NCBI GenBank assembly: GCA_013152955.1
Contig: JAADFJ010000102.1
Coordinates: 40,729 to 89,774 of the forward strand
Length of the DNA: 49,046 bases
Direction of reading: 5' to 3'
Source: Campylobacterota bacterium
GTDB lineage: Bacteria > Campylobacterota_A > Desulfurellia > JAADFJ01
This document shows, piece after piece, positions 33,716 through 43,200 of the stretch. Position 1 is the stretch's first letter. Every line of letters starts with the position of its first letter. A program made the position numbers and the translations under genes. Under the pieces are notes generated by a model. The model saw only the letters and a program-made list of their open reading frames with translations, made no database searches and was not told the origin of the DNA.

Positions 33716-33744
33716 AGATTAGCACAACCAAGCTAATTTTGCAA
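33716..33744 (-). promoter_or_regulatory. Possible promoter for the lipoprotein gene
   Basis: Minus strand: TTGCAA (33739-33744), 17-nt spacer, TAATCT (33716-33721), immediately downstream of the aroB stop. The leader to the lipoprotein ATG would be about 170 nt; nothing else is seen in this 217-nt gap. Confidence 0.4.
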
Positions 33745-33758
33745 TAACCGTTTTTCAG

Positions 33759-34835
33759 TCATCCCATATCCATAAATTTGTCAATCGCGTCTTTAACGTC
33801 ATAGGCCTTTTCCACGGCGACACCCATGTTTTTGGCAAAAATAAAACGCAAATTTCCATGACTTCTTTTTTTATCTTTTGCCATAAATGTAAAAATATCA
33901 TTGATTTTAATTGAATGAGGAACTGTTGTTTTCAGTCCGTAGCGCCCAATTAATCTATTTACCTGCTCAAAACGAATCTTTGTTGCATAACCTCTCATCT
34001 CCGAATAAAAGTAGGCAAAAGCCATACCAATGGCGATTGCCTGGCCATGAAGCAGGCTGAATCTGCTTGCGGATTCTACAGCATGACCGAAGGTATGTCC
34101 GAAATTAAGCAGTATCCTTTTCCCCGATTCTTTTTCATCAGCGGCAACTATATTAAATTTTGTATCCATAGATTTCCAGATCAGGTCTTCTATTATAGAA
34201 GCCTTTGCAATGCTGTCCGAATTATTATTTTTTAGAATCTTGTAAATCTCCTCATTTCCAATTAGCGCGTACTTTATGATCTCGGCCATTCCATTTGACA
34301 TCTGACCGGCTGCAAGCGTTGACAATGTTTCCGTATCGCAAAAAATCGCATCAGGCTGATAAAAACTCCCCACCATATTTTTGAAACCGTAAAAATCCAC
34401 CCCTGTCTTTCCTCCGATAGCAGCATCAACCTGAGCAAGAAGGGTGGTAGGGTAATGTATGACCGGAATACCCCTCAGAAAAATGCTTGCGGCAAATCCT
34501 CCTATGTCGGTTATAACTCCACCCCCTATTGTTATTAAAATCGAGGTCCTGTCGGCGCCTTCCAGTATAAGCTGTTTCAATATTGATTCTATGATTTCAA
34601 AGTTTTTATATTGTTCTCCGTCGGCAACAATAATTTTTCCAACAACTCCAAATTTATCCTTGAGTACTTTGTAAATCTTGTTGCCCCAGAGGGGGAATAC
34701 CGTTTCATTCGAAAGTAGGAACAGTTTTCCATGTCTTTTTTTTGAAAGAAAATCGGTCAGTAAATTAGCAAGATTACTGCCTACCGCAACAGATATCTCT
34801 TTATTATTTATCTTGTATACTGTTTGCCTCAACAA
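33759..34835 (-). CDS. aroB: 3-dehydroquinate synthase
   Basis: Second step of the shikimate pathway. The 358-aa protein shows ITIGGGVITDIGGFAASIF, RGIPVIHYPTTLLAQVDAAI, GGKTGVDF, the metal-ligand region LLNFGHTFGHAVE and LLHGQAIAIGM, all typical of AroB. The start is TTG 34835, 8 nt after AGAGGAG, which decides the start although it lies 32 nt inside the upstream gene. No other aro gene is near. A normal, complete enzyme. Confidence 0.95.
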   Translation of the reverse strand: MLRQTVYKINNKEISVAVGSNLANLLTDFLSKKRHGKLFLLSNETVFPLWGNKIYKVLKDKFGVVGKIIVADGEQYKNFEIIESILKQLILEGADRTSILITIGGGVITDIGGFAASIFLRGIPVIHYPTTLLAQVDAAIGGKTGVDFYGFKNMVGSFYQPDAIFCDTETLSTLAAGQMSNGMAEIIKYALIGNEEIYKILKNNNSDSIAKASIIEDLIWKSMDTKFNIVAADEKESGKRILLNFGHTFGHAVESASRFSLLHGQAIAIGMAFAYFYSEMRGYATKIRFEQVNRLIGRYGLKTTVPHSIKINDIFTFMAKDKKRSHGNLRFIFAKNMGVAVEKAYDVKDAIDKFMDMG

Positions 34836-35868
34836 ATTGATGCTCCTCTATCTTCAGAAAAATTAAGTTTCCGGAATTCGAATTAGGCCGCAGTGTGGTG
34901 ATACCCCGGATTTGTCCGCCACTATCGGTCTTTTCATAATTTACAAGGTAGAATGCCATATCAAATCCAATAGCCTCCATAAGCGCAGGCTCATATCCGA
35001 ACTCTTTGATAAATCGATCTGAGAATTGTTTTGACAGCGCATCTCTCTCCTTATAAAAGACTGAACCAACTACCACGTTTTTTGTCAGCGATGAGTCAAA
35101 TCTCAAAACAGAGTTATCATACCAAAATGGCAGAACCAGCACTGTTTTAGGCATGCATCCATAATATTTAAACAACGCTAACAATTTTTTGCCGTTCAAT
35201 ATCGATGTATCAAGAAAAACCAGATCAGGCAAATCGCAGCTGAATTGATTTTGCCCTATCTTGCGAATATCAAAACTGCGTTTTACAAAAGATAAAAGAT
35301 CAGAAGAATTTCTTGAACTAAAGGAACTTAACACAACAGATTTATTCTTGCCGAGAGCTACCTGCGAATAAAATTTATCGGCAATGGCCGCCTTAAACTT
35401 CTCGTTACTCGGGTAGATTATTTTAATACTTTTTATATCGGATTGCTCTGCGAACTTTGCCATCTGATCAGCTATATTAGGAGTGATTGCAATAGACAAA
35501 AGATTTTTGCCTCCTGTTATACCTGACGGACTAACGGCAACGATATTATGTTTTTTCAACAGCTGCTCAATTGATTTGGCGTTTATATAAAATATGGGGC
35601 CGACAATCCCGTTAACACCTTGCCTGAGGAGCCATTTCAACTGATATTTACTATAAAAAGGACGACCCCTATTGTCTGCCGCGATAATGCTTTTGCCGCT
35701 CATATCTGCTGCTATTGAAGCACCCTTAAGAAATTTTTCGCTGAACCGTGCATATCTGCCGGTTAAGGGAGCCAAAAATCCAATTTTTCCTGATACGGAC
35801 GATGAATATGCGTCAATAGCGGCAATAGACAAACTGAATATGATGATATATCTTATTACTCTATACAC
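34804..35868 (-). CDS. Type 1 periplasmic binding-fold protein (LpoA/branched-chain-amino-acid-binding-like)
   Basis: A 354-aa protein with an N-terminal signal (hydrophobic residues 7-21). A periplasmic binding protein type 1 fold follows: GKIGFLAPLTGRYARFSEKF, IVGPIFYINAKSIEQLLKKH, IVAVSPSGITGG, DLVFLDTSILNG, and FIKEFGYEPALMEAIGFDMAFYL near the C-terminus. No ABC permease or ATPase gene is near, so it is not part of an obvious uptake system. The opening and the FGYEPALMEAIGFD block resemble penicillin-binding-protein activators of the LpoA type in deep Gram-negative groups. It overlaps the UDG gene by 13 nt and aroB by 32 nt. Fold firm, role open. Confidence 0.72.
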   Translation of the reverse strand: MYRVIRYIIIFSLSIAAIDAYSSSVSGKIGFLAPLTGRYARFSEKFLKGASIAADMSGKSIIAADNRGRPFYSKYQLKWLLRQGVNGIVGPIFYINAKSIEQLLKKHNIVAVSPSGITGGKNLLSIAITPNIADQMAKFAEQSDIKSIKIIYPSNEKFKAAIADKFYSQVALGKNKSVVLSSFSSRNSSDLLSFVKRSFDIRKIGQNQFSCDLPDLVFLDTSILNGKKLLALFKYYGCMPKTVLVLPFWYDNSVLRFDSSLTKNVVVGSVFYKERDALSKQFSDRFIKEFGYEPALMEAIGFDMAFYLVNYEKTDSGGQIRGITTLRPNSNSGNLIFLKIEEHQFVEANSIQDK

Positions 35869-36506
35869 TTGATCGCCTTTTTCAAATCGTCAATAAACAG
35901 ATTGCCCGCAGAAGGATTTCTCAAAAGATACGCCGGATGATAGCTGCAGCTTATTATGATACCATCTTTTTTAATATGAGTACCTCTCAGTTTTCCCATT
36001 GCAGCATCTGTTTCAAACAGATACGAAGATGCAAATTTTCCAAGTCCAAATAAGAGTTTCGGATGGATTATTTCAATCTGTCTTTTAAGATATGGCGTAC
36101 AGTTAGAAATTTCCTCATTCGATGGATTTCTGTTACCCGGAGGTCTGCATTTTATAATATTTGCGATATAAACGGATTCTCTTTTTATGCCAACCGACGA
36201 TAGCATCTGATCCAGTAGTTTTCCGGCCCTTCCGACAAATGGCCGACCCGTAAGATCCTCCTTTTCCCCCGGACCCTCTCCTATAAACATAATATCGGAA
36301 TTTGGATCACCTTCACCGAATACAAGATTATGCCTTAATTCTGCAATAGTACAAAGCCGGCATTTTTTAAGATCATTATTCAGCTTAAAAAGCTCGGTAC
36401 TTTTGTCCGATCTTGCCGCCGTCCATTGAAATCCCATGATCTTATTGGCATATTTCATAAATTTTAAAAGATCGCTAACTGGAGGTGAATTGTTTTGTAA
36501 TCTCAT
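35856..36506 (-). CDS. udg: Type-4 uracil-DNA glycosylase ([4Fe-4S])
   Basis: Excises uracil from DNA. The 216-aa protein has the cluster ligands C49-x2-C52, then C120 and C136 (15 residues between), the family pattern. The catalytic motif A is GEGPGEKEDLTGRPFVGRAG (77-96), and motif B is SYHPAYLLRN with the catalytic His. ATG 36506 overlaps hisG by 32 nt; an alternative ATG at 36458 would avoid the overlap and still contain all motifs. Type-4 enzymes are common in anaerobes and thermophiles. The assignment is firm. Confidence 0.92.
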   Translation of the reverse strand: MRLQNNSPPVSDLLKFMKYANKIMGFQWTAARSDKSTELFKLNNDLKKCRLCTIAELRHNLVFGEGDPNSDIMFIGEGPGEKEDLTGRPFVGRAGKLLDQMLSSVGIKRESVYIANIIKCRPPGNRNPSNEEISNCTPYLKRQIEIIHPKLLFGLGKFASSYLFETDAAMGKLRGTHIKKDGIIISCSYHPAYLLRNPSAGNLFIDDLKKAIKCIE

Positions 36507-37092
36507 CGATTAACCTATACTTAGCCTTATAAAGTATGGAATTGGCGACAAGCTGCACCGATGAGCTGAAAATCTCCTCTACTACATGCAAATTATTTTC
36601 CTTAAGCGTTTTACCGGTATCTACAATGTCAACTATCTGATCTGCCAGTCCGTAAAGCGGAGCAAGCTCAATTGATCCATAAAGTTCAATAATTTCAACA
36701 GGTAAACCGGCCTTTGCAAAAAATGCTTCTGCTACATGCGGAAATTTCGTTGCGACACGTTTTATGGGACGCCAACACTCTATCTTCTCTATCGGCTCAG
36801 CTACAGCCATTTTGCACTTTCCGAAACCAAGATCGGCAAGATTGACAAGATCCGGTTCATACTCTCTTATTAGATCGAGACCGACAATCCCTATGTCACA
36901 TGCCTTATATTCAACATAAGTAATAACATCTTTCGCTCTTACAATCAGTATGGATATTGGGAAATTTGTAGCGTCTATAGAAAGTTTTCTTGCCGACCTA
37001 TCGGCAAATTTTATCCCTGATTTTTTTAGAATCTCTATCGATTTATCAAATAATCGTCCTTTTGGCACGGCAATTTTTATATTATCACTCAT
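36475..37092 (-). CDS. hisG: ATP phosphoribosyltransferase, short form (HisG-S)
   Basis: First step of histidine synthesis. The 205-aa protein opens MSDNIKIAVPKGRLFDKSIE and has VRAKDVITYVEYKACDIGIVG and the phosphate loop VDIVDTGKTLKENNL. The C-terminal regulatory domain is absent, so this is the short form that needs HisZ, which is not in the window. The start is ATG 37092, just after the murA stop, with GGAGAG upstream; a longer GTG-started frame to 37122 would lie inside murA and is unlikely. It stands alone, apart from other his genes. Confidence 0.93.
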   Translation of the reverse strand: MSDNIKIAVPKGRLFDKSIEILKKSGIKFADRSARKLSIDATNFPISILIVRAKDVITYVEYKACDIGIVGLDLIREYEPDLVNLADLGFGKCKMAVAEPIEKIECWRPIKRVATKFPHVAEAFFAKAGLPVEIIELYGSIELAPLYGLADQIVDIVDTGKTLKENNLHVVEEIFSSSVQLVANSILYKAKYRLIDEITKQFTSS

Positions 37093-37093
37093 A

Positions 37094-38347
37094 TTATCGC
37101 TCTCTCCAGATTTCAGCACCAACGGCTTGAAGCTTCTCTTCTATCGCTTCATAGCCTCTGTCTATGTGATATGCTCTGTCAATCACTGTTGTACCTTTAG
37201 CGGCAAGACCGGCAACAACAAGAGATGCAGATGCCCTGAGATCTGTGGCCATTACATTAGCTCCCATCAGGGAGTTGACACCCTCTATAACGGCTTGCTT
37301 ACCGTTTATACTTATGTCTGCTCCCATTCTTAAAAGTTCGGCAGCATGCATGAAGCGATTTTCAAATATATTTTCATTTATGATGCTTGTTCCGTCAGCC
37401 AGTGATAGATCAGCCATCATTTGAGCCTGCAAATCAGTTGGAAAACCGGGATACGGCGCAGTATAAATAGCTGCGGATTTCAACTTTGCATCGCAGCTTA
37501 CAGCTATTCCCTGAGTTGTCTGTACTATATTTACTCCAATCCCTTTATATACCGATATAGGGCATTCGAGTGCCTCAATATCTGCATTCTTAAGTAATAT
37601 GCTGCCTTTTGAGGCAGAAACCGCTGCAATAAATGTACCTGCTTCAATACGATCGGGGATTATCGCTTCATCGAAACCGCTCAATTCCTTTACCCCTTCC
37701 ACTATTATCTTATCGCTTCCTGCCCCATAAACAGAAGCGCCCATTTTTATTAATGTCTTTGCAAGTGCAACAATTTCAGGCCCCTGCGCAGCATTACGGA
37801 TAGTTGTTTTTCCTTTTGCCAAACTGGCAGCCATAAGAATATTTTCAGTGCCCGTCACGGTAATCTTGGAAAAATAGATCTCTTCGCCATGCAGACCTTC
37901 AGGCGCATCCATGGTTATATATCCTCTTTCAATATTTCCGGTCGCACCCATCTTTTTTAGTGCATCTATATGAAGATTCACAGGTCTGACTCCAATCGCG
38001 CATCCTCCGGGCAGGGAAACCTTTGCCTTCCTGAATCTGGCAACAGTTGGTCCCAAGACCAGTATCGATGCTCTCATTTTTTTTACAAGATCATAATGAG
38101 CCGTCAAACTTCTTATATCGCTGCAGCATATATCAACCGTATGCCCGGATCTTTCAACATCTGCCCCAAATGAATTTAGTAACTCAACAAAACTTGCAAC
38201 ATCATGCAAATTAGGCACATTTCTAAGACTGCATTTTTCTCCGGTCAGCAACGTTGCTGCCATAATTGGAAGCGCTGCATTTTTCGATCCGCTTATTTTG
38301 ATAATGCCGTTTAGCGGCTTTTGTCCCGTAACAACGATTTTCTGCAT
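37094..38347 (-). CDS. murA: UDP-N-acetylglucosamine 1-carboxyvinyltransferase
   Basis: First committed step of peptidoglycan synthesis, using UDP-GlcNAc and PEP. The 417-aa protein starts MQKIVVTGQKPLNGIIKISG, then SKNAALPIMAATLLT. Its active-site Cys116 lies in SLPGGCAIGVRPVNLH (111-126); Cys, not the Asp of fosfomycin-resistant forms, suggests fosfomycin sensitivity as an inference. The ATG at 38347 is preferred over upstream frames to 38374 because the family begins at this motif. hisG follows within 2 nt. Confidence 0.95.
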   Translation of the reverse strand: MQKIVVTGQKPLNGIIKISGSKNAALPIMAATLLTGEKCSLRNVPNLHDVASFVELLNSFGADVERSGHTVDICCSDIRSLTAHYDLVKKMRASILVLGPTVARFRKAKVSLPGGCAIGVRPVNLHIDALKKMGATGNIERGYITMDAPEGLHGEEIYFSKITVTGTENILMAASLAKGKTTIRNAAQGPEIVALAKTLIKMGASVYGAGSDKIIVEGVKELSGFDEAIIPDRIEAGTFIAAVSASKGSILLKNADIEALECPISVYKGIGVNIVQTTQGIAVSCDAKLKSAAIYTAPYPGFPTDLQAQMMADLSLADGTSIINENIFENRFMHAAELLRMGADISINGKQAVIEGVNSLMGANVMATDLRASASLVVAGLAAKGTTVIDRAYHIDRGYEAIEEKLQAVGAEIWRER

Positions 38348-38499
38348 ATATCCATTATTGCATCTAAAGCACAAAATTCAAGAGGGATTCCTGCAGCCAT
38401 ACGCCGAAAACTACCAATGCAAGGACAAATTTCAAAAAATTGGAATTCTCAATGGCACTCACCTCTGTGGATTAAGATGCTTACTGTGCGGTGGTCTCA

Positions 38500-39456
38500 T
38501 TAACTTACCGCAAGAGATTTTGATAAGATATGCGCCATGCGCAAAGGTTCCGGCAGACGACGGATCATCACCTCTGATACGATTGATGCTGCTTCGCTCA
38601 GGTCTGTTTTCCAGCCGGCTGAAACAAAAACAGGCTTAAAGCCTTTGGTTATTCTCTTGCCTATAACCTTATTATCCATTCTTATAAAATTATCGTCTCC
38701 CGCTGTTCCGCAAAGAAGTGATTTTGCAACACCTATGGTTTTTATGCCGCAAACAGCTCCAAGCATAGAGGCAATACCTGAATTTCTCGGATGGATCAAG
38801 CCGTTGCCGTCAACCAGAACAACATCCGCCGACTTTTTGCCGTCCTCTACCTTTTCTATCAGTTTAGATAAAATCGGCAATTCCCTGAATGAAAGATAAC
38901 CCGGAATATATGGGAAGCAGATCTTGCCTGATTGACTGACATAATCAATCATCTTATTTATTTTAAAATCAAATAGTGTGTAAACGGCAACGACATTTTT
39001 GGAATCTCCGGAATACGAAACATCAACGCCGCCGACAGTCCGAACTGCAGAACCGATAGATTCTATCTCAGGCATAAAACGATCCTGATACTCATGCAGC
39101 CTTGCTAACGGCTTATCAGATACAAAATTACTAAAAAAATATCTTTTAAGATCTGTGATTCTGCCATCTGAAATTTTGATACCATCGGCACTCAAGAGTC
39201 TTGATTTTTCGGCCATCCCGCCAAATCGATAATTTCCTACTGCACCATCGGAATAAACAATTTTATAACATGGATAGAGCTCCGGATTGCTGTTCTCCGA
39301 TAAAATTTTTCCTATTGCTCTTGCAGCCGTCTTATCGCCAAGGGCTTCCGCAACAGCCCCATATGTTGAAACCTTTCCTTTTGGTATATGAGTTATAAGC
39401 TCATATACCATCCGATAAAGATCCGGAATTTCAGGAAACGACTCTCTTTTTTTCAC
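38500..39456 (-). CDS. Alkyltransferase-like/endonuclease V fusion
   Basis: A 318-aa two-domain DNA-repair protein. Residues 10-95 are the C-terminal domain of O6-alkylguanine-DNA alkyltransferase: IPKGKVSTYGAVAEALG, the Arg finger region AARAIGKIL (44-52) and the active-site segment YPCYKIV with Cys63; the usual PCHRV has Tyr for His here. Residues 130-315 are endonuclease V: GGVDVSYSG (D145), PGYLSFRELPIL (E192), LVDGNGLIHPRNSGIASMLG (D216, H222). Such a fusion with both activities is known from the archaeon Ferroplasma. It repairs alkylated and deaminated bases. It is followed after 8 nt by no gene of the same process; the YwiC-like gene lies 8 nt upstream. Confidence 0.88.
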   Translation of the reverse strand: MKKRESFPEIPDLYRMVYELITHIPKGKVSTYGAVAEALGDKTAARAIGKILSENSNPELYPCYKIVYSDGAVGNYRFGGMAEKSRLLSADGIKISDGRITDLKRYFFSNFVSDKPLARLHEYQDRFMPEIESIGSAVRTVGGVDVSYSGDSKNVVAVYTLFDFKINKMIDYVSQSGKICFPYIPGYLSFRELPILSKLIEKVEDGKKSADVVLVDGNGLIHPRNSGIASMLGAVCGIKTIGVAKSLLCGTAGDDNFIRMDNKVIGKRITKGFKPVFVSAGWKTDLSEAASIVSEVMIRRLPEPLRMAHILSKSLAVS

Positions 39457-39464
39457 CGCACTTA

Positions 39465-40277
39465 CTACAAAAAACTTACAGCAGATAAAATTACAAAAAT
39501 AATGACATTCGCGGTAGAAATAAGTCCTATTTTTTTTATACTTGATCTTTTTTTTGCAACCGACAGCCCAACAAGTATAAACAGCGACGGGACAAGCGAA
39601 ATAAACGTATAGCGGGGAAGAAGGTTTGTGAATCTACCAAGAAAGTATGCCGCAGTTACGGAAAAAAGGCAAAAAACAAAAGGCGATGATATGGATTTGA
39701 TATATTCCGATACTTTCTTATGCCATAATTTGCCTCTGACAAGATATCTTACAACAAAAATCGAACAGACAAAAAAGAGTGCAGAAACAATCCAGATACC
39801 TTCAGCGGCAACACTAAATTTTCCCGATGCCACATAATAGGAGGCCGGCGATACGGCAGCTATGCCGAGCATCCCCATAATTTCCGAACTTAAACTATTT
39901 GCTTTTCCAATTTTTTCAAAATAGAAATAAGACAAGACGGAAATGGCGGGGAGTATGCCAAGAGGAATAAGCATGATCAAATTATAATAAAACAGCAGGA
40001 ACAGGCCTGATGCAGCAAGAATTACAAAATAGAAAAGGATAGGAAGAATAAAGAAGTTGAATTTACGGGGCGTCTTTATTGTCTCGGACAGACTGTATCG
40101 CAGCAAAAATCCGGCAACTACCGATATCAGCAGCAAGAAAGATTTAAAATCAATCTGATACGCCACTATCAAGCCGAGCATAAAACAGGCAAAAAGTGAA
40201 AACCATGCACCATGCTGTCTCGGAATAGTTGCGGCCACCATATTTTTCAGGTTATTTGCAGGCTCAATATTTTTCAT
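39465..40277 (-). CDS. YwiC-like integral membrane protein
   Basis: A 270-aa protein with about eight hydrophobic segments. The N-terminal PRQHGAWFSLFACFMLGL is the YwiC-like family signature (PREHGAW), which lies just before the first membrane helix. Two basic loops (YSLSETIKTPRKFN, RYLVRGKLWHKK) follow helix ends. In Bacillus ywiC lies near nitrate-reduction genes but the function is unknown. Here it overlaps the GDH gene stop by 4 nt, so it is translated after it. A UbiA-like prenyltransferase relation has been suggested for this fold but the Asp-rich motifs are not seen. Confidence 0.75.
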   Translation of the reverse strand: MKNIEPANNLKNMVAATIPRQHGAWFSLFACFMLGLIVAYQIDFKSFLLLISVVAGFLLRYSLSETIKTPRKFNFFILPILFYFVILAASGLFLLFYYNLIMLIPLGILPAISVLSYFYFEKIGKANSLSSEIMGMLGIAAVSPASYYVASGKFSVAAEGIWIVSALFFVCSIFVVRYLVRGKLWHKKVSEYIKSISSPFVFCLFSVTAAYFLGRFTNLLPRYTFISLVPSLFILVGLSVAKKRSSIKKIGLISTANVIIFVILSAVSFL

Positions 40278-43200
40278 CTGAAATTTTCAATAATCTCGAC
40301 AATATTATTTACAACAACCAAAATCGGATGCAGATTATCCATAGTTTCAGGCAGCAGCCCTGTCTCTTTTTTTATCAAATTGCCAAGATCGCACTGCAGG
40401 CATCGTTTTATGTCGGAATCGAACTTTTCCTTTGCTATATTGGAAATCAAAATCATACACCTATTCAACTGTTTTCTGATTTGCCATGCAAGCTGGTAAT
40501 CCCAGTCATTTAAAAGCTCTATATTATCAAGACTCTTTTTTATGCCGTCAAAATTAAACGCATCATATATTTTGAGTAATGATTCCGATGCAGCTTCGAC
40601 AGACATTCCAAGATTTTTCGATATGTTAAGCACGGCAGGAAAATTGACGATATGATCGTTTTCGAGATAGTTTATAAACGGTTGGTTTTCTTTAAATATT
40701 CCCAAAGGTTTTAAAAAACCGACCAGCTTCTCCTTGAGACCGGTTATCTGTTTTTCCGTTAAGAGAACATCGACATCATTTAAAACAGCTTCTTTTAGTA
40801 AAATTTCGATTTTATTTTCATAAGCAATAACCAAATTCACGGAATCTTCCCGATCAATAAGATTGTAATAGGAATTATGCAGATCAAACAGTGCATCTAA
40901 CAATAAGAACAGTTTTATTATCTGAATATCATCCTTTGATGTAATCCTGCTAAGATAATCTATGGAAGCAGCACCTGAAAAATTTACGATACGGCTTGAA
41001 ATTTTTGTTGATATTATTGAATCTTTTAAAATATGATTAGACACCGCATTATTAAACTTATCTGTTATTTCACTCGGAAAATAATCTTTTAGATAATAAT
41101 CGGACAGAGGCAATTTACAGATATCACTATCGGCTATCAGCTTTTTTAGATAGATTTTTTCATAGGCAGAAACAACAGAAAGCTCGGGACGAGTAACCGG
41201 AATATTCGGCTTTCGACCTACGACTTTCGAAGCCGCGAGATTCAAAAAATACAGATATTTTTCATGTTTTATTCTTTTTTCTTCCAGCGAAAGCATAAAA
41301 TTTACCAGTTTGTTGTCGAACAAAACATCATCTATCACTACATCTTTGACATCATTCAGCAGTCTGTTTCTTTCCGCTAAAGTCAATTCACCTTTCTCCA
41401 TTAACGGTTTAAAAAGAATCTTGAGATTAACCTCATGATCGGAAAGGTTCACTCCTCCGGAATTGTCAACTGCATCGGTATTAATTCTTACACCTCGCGC
41501 CGCAAGCTTCTGCCGCGCAGCCATTGTGATGCCTAGATTTCCTCCTTCACCAATAACTTTTGCCCTAACGCTATCGGCTGTAATCCTGCATGCATCATTT
41601 GCATGATCGGCGACCTTACCATTAGATTCTCTAACATCTTTAATATATGTCCCTATACCGCCGTTATACAGGAGATCAACCGGAGCCGATAAGATAATTT
41701 GAATGAGTCGTTCACCGTTTACATTATCCTCATCTGTACCGAGAGCCTTTTTTATCTGGCTTGAAAGTTTGATTGATTTCAATTTTCTTGAAAAAACTCC
41801 TCCTCCCGTAGAAATCAATGACGGATTATAGCTATCCCAGGATGAACGGGGAAGCGCAAATATCCTCTTTCGCTCATTGAAGCTTATAGAAGGATCAGGA
41901 TTAGGATCAAGAAATATATGAAGATTATTAAATGCCGCAATAAGTTTAATTTTATCGCTGCAGAGCATTCCATTTCCAAATACATCCCCTGACAGATCAC
42001 CGATACCTGCAACAGTAAACGGCTTGTTAAAGTCGATTCCAGCCTCCTTGAAGTGCCATTTGACAGATTCAAAAGTGCCTCTTGCGGTTATTCCTTCCTT
42101 TTTATGATCGTATCCGTATTTTCCTCCGCTCGCAAATGCATCATGCAGCCAAAAACCGTATTCGGCTGAGATTTCGTTCGCCTTGTCTGATAACCATGCG
42201 GTGCCTTTGTCTGCAGCAACGACAAGATAAGGATCATCTCCATCATATATCACGCAATCATCAGGATGAACTACCTTGCCTTTCACAATGTTGTCGGTTA
42301 TATCAAGCATACCTCTCATAAGTATAGAGTAAGAGTTTTTTATCTGCTCGGCCATATCCTCCGTCACTTTGTGCCTTATGACAAATCCTCCCTTTGATCC
42401 CGACGGAACAATAATGCTGTTTTTCGCAACCTGTGTATTCATAAGACCGAGAATCTCAGTTCTAAAATCATCAGGTCTGTCGCTATAACGTATTCCTCCT
42501 CTGCTGACCATATCGGCACGAAGATGAATACCATCGGTGCTGTACGAATGAACATAAATTTCATAAAGCGGAACAGGGTGTCTGATGAACAGAATATCGC
42601 CGGGCGTAATCTTGAAAGACAGATAGTATCCCGCAGTATCTTTTTTGAAATAGTTTGTTCGTACCATAGCTAAAAAGATAACCATTATCGACCTTAATAT
42701 AATATCCTCTTTGAGCTCTTTTAAACCGGCCAGATATTCTCCAAGTCCTTCTTTAAGCTGCTCGGTATTTCTGCTGGTAAGATCCGGATCGAATCGATTA
42801 CTAAAATAATCAATCAGGAGTGATGCAAATTTAGGATGCGTCGTTAAAATGGCATCAATCGTTGATGAGCTGTACCCTAAAAGTTGAATCAGATAATTTC
42901 GGCTTGCTCTTATAAGATCTATCTGTTTATAGTTTAGTCCATAAAGAGTCAGTCTGTTCAGACTGTCATTATCCACAAGATTTTTCAACGCATTTTCTAT
43001 TGTAGCAGCAACGATCTCATTCTCCATATTATCGGCAGCATCAGGAATTTTTATATCAAGTTTTTGAATATAAATACTACCTTCGCTCAGATGGACCTTG
43101 TGCAATGCTTCGTCAATTACAATAAGATTCATATTTGAAAGTATAGGAACAATTTCTGCCAATCTTATTTTTGATGTCGAATAGATTTTTATTGTAAGTT

